A stretch of 64,000 nt of DNA from Epibacterium ulvae (GTDB lineage: Bacteria > Pseudomonadota > Alphaproteobacteria > Rhodobacterales > Rhodobacteraceae). The stretch covers positions 62,001 through 126,000 of the forward strand of contig NZ_FMWG01000004.1 of assembly GCF_900102795.1 (NCBI RefSeq). Direction: 5' to 3'. The translations under genes were made by a program, and so were the position numbers. The stretch's first letter is position 1; every line of letters begins with the position of its first letter. Shown in pieces: positions 26,440-34,010 of this stretch. The notes beneath the pieces were generated by a model. That model was not told where the DNA came from and did no database searches. It worked only from the letters and a program-made list of their open reading frames with translations.

Positions 26440-27171
26440 TCAACCGATGTCGCTGCGATAACGAAACAGCATCGCGCTCCCGCGTGCGATCCTCCACTCG
26501 ATTGGTTTGCCCTCAATGTCAAAGGCCGTGCGCTTGATCACCGCAAGCGCGTCCCCCTCCGCCAAATGCAAGTGTTGTGCGACGCCAGCCGAGGCCAGCC
26601 CAAAGGACAGCTCGTCGGTGGCACGCTTGACCCGTACACCAAAGCGCTCAAAATAAATGGGATACAAAAGTGGCCCAAGTTCTGGCTCTGGAAGATGTTC
26701 GAAGCCGTCAAAAATCTCATTCGGGATGTAAATCTCTTCAAACAGAACAGGCTGATCGGAAAGACTACGCAAACGCACGATCTTGATCAAATCATCTGTC
26801 CCCAACGCCTGAATAGCCTCTGCAGGAGCCGAGCTTTTGCCGCGTAGAATAAGCTTGCTTGTCGGGATCGAAAGCTGCGCGCCGTCGGCTTCGCGCAATT
26901 GAAAGAATCGAAACAACGTCGCATCAAACGATGGCGCACGCACAAACGTGCCTGATCCCTGCCGACGGTCTAACACGCCTTCCTGGACCAAACCGTCAAC
27001 GCCTTTGCGGACGGTCCCCACAGACACGCCAAATTCACGCGCAAGAGCCGCTTCAGAAGGAATAGGATGTTCGGCGATCCAGACGCCTCTGGCGATCTGC
27101 GCCGCAAGCGTATCCCGAAGGCGCACATAGGCCGGCAGCCGCTCATCCAGCACCAGAGTCTTTCTAACCAT
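26440..27171 (-). CDS. GntR family (HutC/FadR-like) transcriptional regulator
   Basis: A 243-residue regulator. The N-terminal winged HTH is at about 15-75 (HPIPSEAALAREFGVSVGTVRKGVDGLVQEGVLDRRQGSGTFV) and the UTRA effector domain at about 95-240 (RVKRATDELSFG, HLHLAEGDALAVIKRTAFDIEGKPIEW), so it belongs to the HutC branch. GAGGAGG sits six bases before the ATG at 27171; the upstream ATG at 27186 lacks a comparable site. It probably regulates the sugar ABC operon downstream on the same strand. Confidence 0.88.
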   Translation of the reverse strand: MVRKTLVLDERLPAYVRLRDTLAAQIARGVWIAEHPIPSEAALAREFGVSVGTVRKGVDGLVQEGVLDRRQGSGTFVRAPSFDATLFRFFQLREADGAQLSIPTSKLILRGKSSAPAEAIQALGTDDLIKIVRLRSLSDQPVLFEEIYIPNEIFDGFEHLPEPELGPLLYPIYFERFGVRVKRATDELSFGLASAGVAQHLHLAEGDALAVIKRTAFDIEGKPIEWRIARGSAMLFRYRSDIG

Positions 27172-28290
27172 AACATACCTCCTCATCTCAGAGGTATGAC
27201 CCGTTATCTATACAGTCAACTAGTTATATATATGAATTTGAAAAAATAGATAGTTGAACAATTTGGCGTACCACGTGCATGTTGATTAAAAGATGATGTT
27301 GATCGCTGACGCCCGGTACGCGCGCGACCGCTTTTGTTCGATTAAACAATAGGCTTGAAATTCTGCAGCGTCACAACATCAAGGATGACGTCGTTGTACA
27401 GGTCACTTTTTCAGGCACCCACAATTCTGAACGGTGCACAGCACTTGGCAAATTAAATCGCAACCGCTGTGCAGGCATCGCCGTCATCACCTTAGATATC
27501 GACGACACCAAATCCCGACAAACTGGTCGCGCAGGGCCTTCGCGATATCCGCCGGAACATAGTGCGTGGCGCCGATATTCCAGATGCCAACGCGCTCACC
27601 CCTCAAGCCTTTTTCACCAAATAGCGCGTCAGAAGAGTCCACCTCAAAGCACATCTCGAAGGTATCTCCCTCGCACCATGTTCGCCGCTCTTAGCAGATC
27701 AGTGCATCAATCTGGTTTCGACCATTTTGACCTGCTCAGCGATCCTCACCTGCAATCAGATCCGATGTGAGTACCTTAGTAGGCTTAACCGACCGGCAGA
27801 ACCTATGTTTCAAATTATCCACACACGATCAAACCGCATTCGATGTACCGCCTCACACTCGCGCTTTGTTAGAATACCTGCATGAACGCAGAGTGATCTG
27901 AGGCAGCGGCTGGCAGCACATAGCGTTACTTAGAACGCAGCAGCGATGCACAGACCCATACCAAAATCGCCAGAGCCCAAAACCTGAACGCTCGTACCGC
28001 CGCAAACGCACTGTTCGACCTATTACTCGGTTAGGTCACATTTATGCCCAAATATCCTAGGCCCCTGGCTATGCCTCGACAGGGTATTCCGATCCGCGGA
28101 ACTTGACCCATTGCCGATGCGATACTGGGTTGATGACCCCTCTGCACGGATCGGATCAAGACGATCAAAACGTGCAAGCACGATCATGCAAATCGCAAAC
28201 AGTCAAAGGCTCTGATCCAAATCACGTACCTCAACCAACGGCGCGCGCATGATACAACAAACTTAGTACGGCTGGTCTTGTCCTCAGGCC
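27172..28290. other. decayed region without intact genes
   Basis: About 1.1 kb with no intact reading frame over 60 codons with a start. Two protein-like traces are visible. One is a LacI-like fragment on the plus strand (annotated separately). The other is a minus-strand stretch at about 27500-27690 reading EGDTFEMCFEVDSSDALFG and VGIWNIGATHYVPADIAKAL, whose family I do not recognise. Beyond 27700 I see nothing clear. This looks like an eroded catabolic segment between the GntR operon and the partition genes. Confidence 0.6.
27312..27530 (+). pseudogene. fragment of a LacI family regulator (sensor domain)
   Basis: The plus-strand frame from 27312 reads AFVRLNNRLEILQRHNIKDD, then VVVQVTFSGTHNSERCTALG and RCAGIAVITLD. 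This is the start of the periplasmic-binding-protein-like sensor domain seen in LacI regulators of alphaproteobacterial sugar operons. There is no start codon or HTH upstream (a stop lies at 27300), and similarity fades after about residue 70. It is therefore a truncated relic. Family call is by motif memory and is not certain. Confidence 0.45.
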
Positions 28291-28346
28291 ATGAATGCAC
28301 CAGCTCCGTTTTCGCGTGTTTGGTATAAACGTCGGTTTATCTCAGA

Positions 28347-28385
28347 CAAAAAAAGCGCCGCCTCCCATGGTTTGGAGACGGCGCT
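28347..28385 (-). terminator. intrinsic terminator of the parA-parB operon
   Basis: On the minus strand the stem AGCGCCGTCTCC / GGAGGCGGCGCT (28374-28385 with 28354-28365, one mismatch pair) is followed by a seven-T run (28347-28354 read in reverse). It lies about 100 bases after parB and is a textbook rho-independent terminator for parA-parB. Confidence 0.85.
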
Positions 28386-28455
28386 GATCGAAATTACCAC
28401 ATCAGGCAAGAGCTCACCGCACTTTGAAATTCATCAATTTGTCAGCGGCTTGAGA

Positions 28456-28479
28456 AAAAATTGCCAATTGGCAATTTTT
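28456..28479. promoter_or_regulatory. parS: perfect 24-bp palindrome, candidate parS centromere
   Basis: The sequence at 28456-28479, centred on TTGCCAATTGGCAA with five flanking A and T on each side, is a perfect 24-bp palindrome without a spacer. It starts four bases after the parB stop codon. Lack of a loop argues against a hairpin terminator, and a proper terminator already exists at 28347-28385. ParB proteins bind such palindromes close to the par operon, so this is the best parS candidate. No second full copy was noticed in the window. Confidence 0.55.
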
Positions 28480-28483
28480 CTTG

Positions 28484-29497
28484 TCACAACCCCTCTTTGT
28501 GATCGAGAAAAAACTTTTCCATCAGGCGACGCAGGTCTTCAACCGACGCATCGCGATCAAATTTCAGCGTGATTTCACGGGCTTTATCCAGACGCTCCAT
28601 GGAAAAAGAGGTGCCTTGCGCAGTGTAGCGATGTTTGCGTTCTTTCGCAGGGGCTTTCTTAGGAGCGTGTCCCTGCCCCGCTTTCTTGAGCTCTGCAACC
28701 ACTTTTACTGCATCGTTCCACGGCATACCATAAGACGTCGCACCAGCCGCCCGCATCGAGGCCAGCCAATCCGCCCGCGAGAGCATCTCTTCACGGGCTT
28801 TGGGCTGCGCAAGGAAAGGTTTCAAAGCGCGAGCATGCAGTTCTTTGATGTCGTTTGAGCTGGGAAAAGCTGCGACAATTTCGTCTGGCAATTTCGCCAG
28901 AAACAAATAGCGCGACAGCCAAGCCTCAGAAACCTGCAACCGCTGCGCCATCGTTTTCTGTTTGCCCCCATAATAAAGCTTTACCGCCGCAGCATAGTCT
29001 TTGGCACGTTCATAGTCCGAAATATCCGCGCGGTCGCGGTTTTCGATATCGGCCAGACGGAAGGCTTCTTCGTCTGACATATCCCGCACTTCGATCAGAT
29101 ATTTGAATTGCGGATAATTATTCGCGCGCAGCCAGGTGATGGCAAAGTGACGTCGCGCGCCGCAGATGACTTCGTAATCGAAATCCTTTTCGCCTTGGAG
29201 ACGACGCACTACTGCCGGGAACTCTTGCCGATTTTGCTGCTGAATGCCTTCGATCAGATCGGCGCAGTTTTCAGGCGTCAGCAATTCGTAGTCCCGATTG
29301 TGGCGCTCCCACATCTTGCAGCGGGCCGGGTCCACCCAATGCAGGGTTTTTTCATCCACTTCGCCGTTCAGCTTGTCGCCGATGGCATTGCCGCGTTTCA
29401 GAAACCGCCCCGCGCCCCGATCCTTTTTGGCGCTGGGTTCTGTGGTGCCAATCCCGCTGAGCACCGCGTCAAAAATGGCATCATGCTTCTTGGTCAT
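28484..29497 (-). CDS. parB: ParB-type partition protein
   Basis: The 337-residue protein has the ParB/Spo0J layout. An N-terminal nuclease-like domain holds the family's GARRHFAITWLRANN (G-x-RR) motif near 115 and the ENRDRADISDYERAKDY motif near 155, which resembles the ENxQRxDLxPxE box. A KorB-like HTH follows near 175-205 (KTMAQRLQVSEAWLSRYLFLAKLP), then a basic linker and a C-terminal dimerisation segment. It binds parS and loads onto DNA for ParA-driven segregation. The four-base overlap with parA shows coupling. Confidence 0.9.
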   Translation of the reverse strand: MTKKHDAIFDAVLSGIGTTEPSAKKDRGAGRFLKRGNAIGDKLNGEVDEKTLHWVDPARCKMWERHNRDYELLTPENCADLIEGIQQQNRQEFPAVVRRLQGEKDFDYEVICGARRHFAITWLRANNYPQFKYLIEVRDMSDEEAFRLADIENRDRADISDYERAKDYAAAVKLYYGGKQKTMAQRLQVSEAWLSRYLFLAKLPDEIVAAFPSSNDIKELHARALKPFLAQPKAREEMLSRADWLASMRAAGATSYGMPWNDAVKVVAELKKAGQGHAPKKAPAKERKHRYTAQGTSFSMERLDKAREITLKFDRDASVEDLRRLMEKFFLDHKEGL

Positions 29498-30696
29498 AGG
29501 AGACCCTCCTGGCTAAGCGCGTCCCGTTGACTGGGCCATGTTTTGCGCATCAGAACTTCGACTTCGCGGCCAATGGAATCCAGATAGGCGCGGCATCGTT
29601 TGTGGGTTTCACTGCGGGTTGCCCCCCCGGTGAGTTCATAGACAGTCATCAGATTTGCTGTTGCATTGTCGATTTCAGCGGAGTCTTTCAAAACCGATTG
29701 CAGCATGTCTCCGGCGAAAACAGCATCCATCATACGTTTGATCGCCACATGGGCGGATTTGCTGTCATTCATTTTTGTCGCAAGGATCTTAATAAATTTA
29801 TACTGATGCGCCCCCCCGATTTTTTCCAGCTCGGCCAGCGTGCTGTTCATCATTTTCAGGAAATGCACGGTTGATCCAAAGTCCACGTTATTGGGTGGCG
29901 TTGGCACCAGAATGGCATCTGCAGCACGCAGAACTGACAAAGAAATCATACCAAGGGCAGGGGGGGGATCGAGGAGGATCACATCAAAATGGTCACGGAT
30001 CGAATTGATCCCATCCCGCAGACGATCCAGCACAAAACCGGATTCACGGGCCATGCGCCCGGCCAGTTCATATTCCGCGTCATACAGACCTAAGTTCGCG
30101 GCCACCATCGCAATGCCAGGCCAGTAGGTGGCGCGCAGCGCATAGCGCAAATCCTGTGGGCCACCATGGCGGAAAAATGGGTACAGGGTTTCTTCGTCTT
30201 CATCGATGTCAATATCGGGGTTCAGGCCAAAGATGGATGTGGTTGACGCCTGACTGTCACAATCAATAACGCAGACACGATATCCCTGCAGTGCCAGGTA
30301 TTGCGACAGATGCGTGACCAGTGTTGATTTCCCGACGCCGCCTTTGAAATTCTGAACCGCTAAAACAAGCGCATCATCTTCTGCAGATCGATGAGGAAGG
30401 GTGCCAAAGATCTCTCGCATGTTGTTTATTTCATGCAAAGCGTATCCTTTGCGACGACCTGTGCGTTCATCCTTTTCGGGTTCAGGGAGGCGGCCTTCTT
30501 TCTCAGCTTCCCGGATGAGGGTTTCAGACCGACCGACCATCTGTGCGGCTGTGCGCACGTTAAAGCGGAGATCAAGCTGTTTCTGGGTATCAGGGGCAAA
30601 GACTTGGTCACGAAGACGGTCAATGACGGAGGTTGCTCGATTTGAGAGGAGATTAAGCTCATCTAATGAGACAGAGGGGAGGATAGGGCTATCCAT
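29494..30696 (-). CDS. parA: ParA-type partition ATPase
   Basis: A 400-residue ParA/RepA-type ATPase of the large (type Ia) kind. An N-terminal HTH-like region (AAQMVGRSETLIREAEKEGRLP, about 50-72) binds the par promoter for autoregulation. The deviant Walker A is KGGVGKSTLVTHL near 123, Walker A' is VIDCDSQASTT near 150 and Walker B is VILLDPPPALG near 240. It is divergent from repB across the iteron region and first in the parA-parB operon. Confidence 0.93.
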   Translation of the reverse strand: MDSPILPSVSLDELNLLSNRATSVIDRLRDQVFAPDTQKQLDLRFNVRTAAQMVGRSETLIREAEKEGRLPEPEKDERTGRRKGYALHEINNMREIFGTLPHRSAEDDALVLAVQNFKGGVGKSTLVTHLSQYLALQGYRVCVIDCDSQASTTSIFGLNPDIDIDEDEETLYPFFRHGGPQDLRYALRATYWPGIAMVAANLGLYDAEYELAGRMARESGFVLDRLRDGINSIRDHFDVILLDPPPALGMISLSVLRAADAILVPTPPNNVDFGSTVHFLKMMNSTLAELEKIGGAHQYKFIKILATKMNDSKSAHVAIKRMMDAVFAGDMLQSVLKDSAEIDNATANLMTVYELTGGATRSETHKRCRAYLDSIGREVEVLMRKTWPSQRDALSQEGLL

Positions 30697-31218
30697 GAGG
30701 TATCACCACTTTTCGTTTTTTTGGGAATTTTGTCTGAAAAGCAAAACTCTCAGCTACGTTTTCTTTTTTTCAAAAGATGACCGATATCGCAACCGTGTCG
30801 TGGCTATATTTTCAAGATAGCGGCGATAAAGACGCTGAAATCTGGCTTATTTTGCCCCTTAAAGCTTGTTCTGATTCTTTGTGTTCAAGTGTTCGTGGCT
30901 TTCAATGCATTGCTTTTAAATAATAAAATAGGTTTGAGCTTACAAATTGGGTGCTAAATCTTACGGATTGGGTGGTTTATTCTTACAAATCGGGTGGGGA
31001 AACCTTACGATTCGGGAAGGTGCTGAATTTCAGGGGTTTTTCGCTGTATTTTGAGTCTTTTACGGATTCAAATCTTACAGATTGGGTGCAGTCGATATCC
31101 TCTTAATCTTACAAATTGGGTGTGTCTTGGCAGACTCACTTATCGTGGATTGACCCCGTGCTTTAGTTTTCTTACACTGAAAAAAACAAAAAGTAAGAGT
31201 TGGGCGTAAGCAGTTGAG
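30697..31218. other. oriV: origin of replication region (oriV) between parA and repB
   Basis: The 522-base intergenic region separates divergent parA and repB and holds no gene. It is A/T-rich and contains six iterons from 30939 to 31122. A TCTTAC...GTAAGA inverted repeat at 31170-31198 lies close to the repB start and may be a RepB autoregulatory site, because CTTAC is also the left half of the iteron. No perfect DnaA box was seen here. The divergent parAB/repB plan is the one described for RepB-type Roseobacter plasmids. Confidence 0.75.
30939..31122 (+). repeat. iteron array, six copies of a 15-bp direct repeat
   Basis: The consensus CTTACAAATTGGGTG occurs at 30939, 30960, 30982, 31004, 31074 and 31108. 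The first and last are identical; others vary at a few bases (for example CTTACGGATTGGGTG and CTTACGATTCGGGAA). The first four are spaced 21-22 bases apart, i.e. two helical turns, so RepB would bind the same face of the DNA. All have the same orientation. They lie upstream of repB. Confidence 0.88.
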
Positions 31219-32250
31219 ATGGGCGAAGAGACAAAGAAACCCTATAGCAGCTTAGATGCAAAGCCAAATGCAGACTCGCTGATTAAACCTGGGGAATTGG
31301 TGGATCTGGTCGAGGTGACGCCGCTGACGTTGAACGATCGGCGGATTTATAACCTGATGCTTGAACACGCATGGGATGAGATCGACAAACCTGTGGTGCA
31401 TCATGTGTCCAAAGCGGTTTTGCGGGGGAGCCATAATTCCAACGACCGCATTGGAGAGTCTGTTGAACGGCTGATGCGGGCGATTGTGAAAGTCTCTGTT
31501 TTGAAAGATGGCGAACCGGCCATCGAGCGGGTGCAGCTTTTGGGGGGCAACATCGAATTGGAACAGCCCGACGGGATGCTTTATTATGAGATCCCGCGCG
31601 CGCTGCGGCGGATCATCAAGAATTCGACCGTATTTGCGCGGTTGCAGAAAGAGGTGATGTTTGCCCTGTCTTCAAAATATGCGCTGACGCTTTATGAGAT
31701 GGTGCAGAAGCGGGGAAATCTGCGGTTTAAATCTTATGAGAAATTCACCCTTGAAGAAATCCGTGGCATTATGGGTGTGCCCAAGGGCAAGCTGACAACT
31801 TGGTCAAATCTGAATTTGCGGGCCTTGTCTCCGGCGGTGGATGAGGTGAATGCACTGTCTGATTATGAGGTGAGCCTGAAACCCTATAAAGAGGGTAGGC
31901 GGGTTGCCGGGGTCATGCTGGAGTGGACGCGGAAGTCTGCGGCGGGACAATCGGCTGCGGACCGAGAGCTGGAATATTCCAAAGTGGGGCGCAAGGCGCG
32001 GATTGAAGGCCGCGTGGAGCCTGTGATTGAACAACCAAAGTTGAAACCGCGCCCCGCCTGGCTGGATCGGGCCGGAGAGGCGTTGCGCACGGAAACCTAT
32101 GAAACCGCGAAACTGCGTTTTCCGGGCTATGATATCTATCATGTGGAGTCTGAATGGCGCCAGTGGATGGCTGACAAAGAGGCGCCGCGCGAACCAGACA
32201 AAGCCTATTTGGCGTTTTTCCGAAAATTTGCAGAGCGCAATCCGATCTGA
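31219..32250 (+). CDS. repB: plasmid replication initiator, RepB type (Rep_3-like)
   Basis: The 343-residue protein resembles the RepB initiators of Rhodobacteraceae plasmids. It has TPLTLNDRRIYNLMLEHAWDEI near 30-52, SNDRIGESVERLMRAI, the FALSSKYALTLYEMVQKRGN winged-helix core near 147-166, and LGVPKGKL-type residues near 185. It should bind the iterons directly upstream, melt the origin and recruit the host replisome. Iterons plus divergent parAB support the assignment. RepA- and DnaA-like plasmid replicases of the same bacteria have different motifs. Confidence 0.83.
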   Translation: MGEETKKPYSSLDAKPNADSLIKPGELVDLVEVTPLTLNDRRIYNLMLEHAWDEIDKPVVHHVSKAVLRGSHNSNDRIGESVERLMRAIVKVSVLKDGEPAIERVQLLGGNIELEQPDGMLYYEIPRALRRIIKNSTVFARLQKEVMFALSSKYALTLYEMVQKRGNLRFKSYEKFTLEEIRGIMGVPKGKLTTWSNLNLRALSPAVDEVNALSDYEVSLKPYKEGRRVAGVMLEWTRKSAAGQSAADRELEYSKVGRKARIEGRVEPVIEQPKLKPRPAWLDRAGEALRTETYETAKLRFPGYDIYHVESEWRQWMADKEAPREPDKAYLAFFRKFAERNPI

Positions 32251-32262
32251 TCTGGAAGTCCC

Positions 32263-32817
32263 TTGCCTTTAATCTGGTTTCGGGCTGTTCTGCAGCAGTT
32301 TGAAGCCAATGTATTGAGTGACCCTGTTCATATGGCAGAGATTAGATCAAAAGGGCGCGTCCCGCGGCATTTGCCTGTCCTGCGCACCCAACCTTATCCG
32401 CCGTTTGCCTTGATTTTGCGGGCGATCTGGTTCGGTGCGCTTGCCGTTTTGTTGCTGCCTTTGGCGCTGGGGTTTATCTTGCTTTTTGTCTTTGGTTTCA
32501 TGGAGCAGATACTGCCGGAACCGGTGTTCATGCTGGGGTTTGTTGCGGGAATGGTTCTGGCCGGATCTGCGGTTATAACCGCCATGGCGATTGGACCTGC
32601 TGCGATTTTGGCGGCTTTGGCTTTTACTTATGGATACGGTGGGTGGCTGGTTGCGACCGTGACAGGAGCGCTGATTGCACTGATCACCTGTTCGTACATA
32701 GATTTTCTAAGGGATCAGTATGTATTGGTGCTGACGTTTGGCGTTTTCTTTGGTGCGGGGTTCTGGGGCTGCGCTTATCGGGCTGTGCCAGAGGTGTTTT
32801 CCGAGCCAAAGCGTTAG
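32263..32817 (+). CDS. hypothetical integral membrane protein
   Basis: A 184-residue protein with about four hydrophobic spans: 50-75, 85-110, 108-140 and 150-170. I do not recognise the family. It starts at a TTG 12 bases after repB, or at an ATG at 32332 that would still keep all spans. It overlaps the convergent LacI gene end by four bases. Location next to repB suggests a plasmid-backbone gene, but nothing in the sequence shows a function. Confidence 0.6.
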   Translation: MPLIWFRAVLQQFEANVLSDPVHMAEIRSKGRVPRHLPVLRTQPYPPFALILRAIWFGALAVLLLPLALGFILLFVFGFMEQILPEPVFMLGFVAGMVLAGSAVITAMAIGPAAILAALAFTYGYGGWLVATVTGALIALITCSYIDFLRDQYVLVLTFGVFFGAGFWGCAYRAVPEVFSEPKR

Positions 32818-33842
32818 GGCAGCAGGGGGGCGGTGCTGTCGCGGGGCACTAGATTGGTTGGGATCTGGTGAATTTGTGCGTAATCACGGCTGCTGTCTTT
32901 GGAGATGCACTCCATCAGCAAGACCGCAGCGGCATAGCCCAATTGAAAGCGGTCCTGGCGAATGGTGGTGAGGGCAGGGGTAACAAATTCAGCCATTTCA
33001 ATGTCATCAAAGCCCACAACGCTAAGGTCGTTTGGCACGCGGATGTCATGACGTTGCAATTCTGAAATCAGGGCGATGGCTTGAATGTCTGAGGCGCAGA
33101 AAATCGCAGTGGGGCGGTCTTTTAGCTTGAGGAACCTTTGGGCAGCTTTGCGGCCGTCGGGCAGGGAAAATCCTGCCGGGATCACCCATTCGGCGCGGGG
33201 CGCAATGCCAAGCCCGGTGAGTTCAGCGACCGCGCCGTCGCGGCGTTCAAGGCTTAGTACATTGCCTTCGGGACCGGTGATATGACCGATTTTTCGATGG
33301 CCCAGATCATAAAGATGACGAATAGCGTCGCGCGCCCCTTGTCGATTGCGTGAGCGCACCGAGGGAAAATCAGCCTGATTGGTCCATTCGCAGGCAAAGA
33401 CGATCTTGTCACGATGGGTCGGGGCGGTGAGAGAGGAAATGGCGTCTTGTGGCAGGCTGCCATCCAGCACGATCATGCCATCTGCGCGCCCGTCATTGAG
33501 GTAATCGATCAGGCGTTCGCCAGAGTCGCGGATCTGGGTCATGCCTGCCACCAGCATGGAATAGCCAGTGCCGCTGAGATGGTCAGAGATGCCTTCAAGG
33601 ATTTCAGAAAAGAAGGGATTGGACAGGTCTGGCAGGATCACAAGCGCTGTGTTGGATCGCTGGGTGCGCAGGTTGCGTGCGGCGCGATTCACCCGGTATC
33701 CGGTCTGCTCAACCGCCTTGAAAACCACTTCTCTGGTGCGTTCAGAGACCTTGTCGGGGGTAGAGAGCGCGCGGGACACGGTTGCAGTTGATACCCCTGC
33801 CGTGCGTGCAACGTCCTGAACTGTAGTGGCTTTTTCTGACAC
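32814..33842 (-). CDS. LacI family transcriptional regulator
   Basis: A 342-residue LacI protein from a GTG start at 33842, preceded by AAGGA six bases upstream. The HTH is at residues 6-30 (TTVQDVARTAGVSTATVSRALS), with the hinge helix near 50-60 (NRAARNLRTQ) and the sensor domain to about 335. It is divergent from the sugar ABC operon beginning at 34011. Two matching palindromes with central AATCGATT in the gap are its likely operators, so it should repress both itself and the operon until a sugar binds. Confidence 0.92.
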   Translation of the reverse strand: MSEKATTVQDVARTAGVSTATVSRALSTPDKVSERTREVVFKAVEQTGYRVNRAARNLRTQRSNTALVILPDLSNPFFSEILEGISDHLSGTGYSMLVAGMTQIRDSGERLIDYLNDGRADGMIVLDGSLPQDAISSLTAPTHRDKIVFACEWTNQADFPSVRSRNRQGARDAIRHLYDLGHRKIGHITGPEGNVLSLERRDGAVAELTGLGIAPRAEWVIPAGFSLPDGRKAAQRFLKLKDRPTAIFCASDIQAIALISELQRHDIRVPNDLSVVGFDDIEMAEFVTPALTTIRQDRFQLGYAAAVLLMECISKDSSRDYAQIHQIPTNLVPRDSTAPLLP

Positions 33843-33869
33843 GAGCTTTCCTTGAATTTGATCTTGGAT

Positions 33870-33881
33870 GTAATCGATTAC
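33870..33881. promoter_or_regulatory. LacI-type operator 1
   Basis: GTAATCGATTAC at 33870-33881 is a perfect 12-bp palindrome with the central CG pair typical of LacI-family operators. It lies about 30 bases upstream of the lacI-type start, just before a TTGACA box at 33890. Confidence 0.75.
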
Positions 33882-33889
33882 CTTTGTTG

Positions 33890-33920
33890 TTGACAAGCTT
33901 ATTTGACTCAGACCAAGAAT
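33890..33920 (+). promoter_or_regulatory. putative promoter of the sugar ABC operon
   Basis: A consensus TTGACA (33890-33895) is followed after 19 bases by AAGAAT (33915-33920), a weak -10 box. The two LacI-type operators flank it, operator 2 directly overlapping its downstream edge, as expected for a repressed promoter. The -10 assignment is tentative. Confidence 0.45.
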
Positions 33921-33932
33921 GTAATCGATTGC
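33921..33932. promoter_or_regulatory. LacI-type operator 2
   Basis: GTAATCGATTGC at 33921-33932, inside ATGTAATCGATTGCAT, repeats operator 1 with one changed base. Its centre is 51 bases, about five helical turns, from that of operator 1, a spacing that permits looping by a tetrameric or paired dimeric repressor. Confidence 0.72.
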
Positions 33933-34010
33933 ATGAAGTGACGATCGCGGGAGTAACGCAATCAAAATCGGAGAAAGGGTGTCAGGTGATGCCCGGTCTG
34001 GGAGGACAAA

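Noticed and set aside
26160-26497. Intact small gene opposite or after gntR
   Set aside because: The longer minus-strand frame overlaps the gntR end and has no start signal, while the frame with the good ribosome binding site ends after about 30 codons.
27815-27823. Perfect DnaA box TTATCCACA
   Set aside because: A single nine-base match is expected about once by chance in a window of this size, it lies in decayed sequence far from the iterons, and no second box is near.
28354-28385. Possible second parS-like inverted repeat
   Set aside because: The stem has a loop, one mismatch and a T-run on the minus strand, so it is an ordinary terminator.
29527-29874. Open frames opposite parA and other large genes
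   Set aside because: They are antisense shadows with no ribosome binding site or family motifs, and they lie within clearly coding sequence.
30939-31122. CRISPR array
   Set aside because: The repeats are only 15 bases, variable and helically spaced next to an initiator gene, which is the iteron pattern; no cas genes exist.
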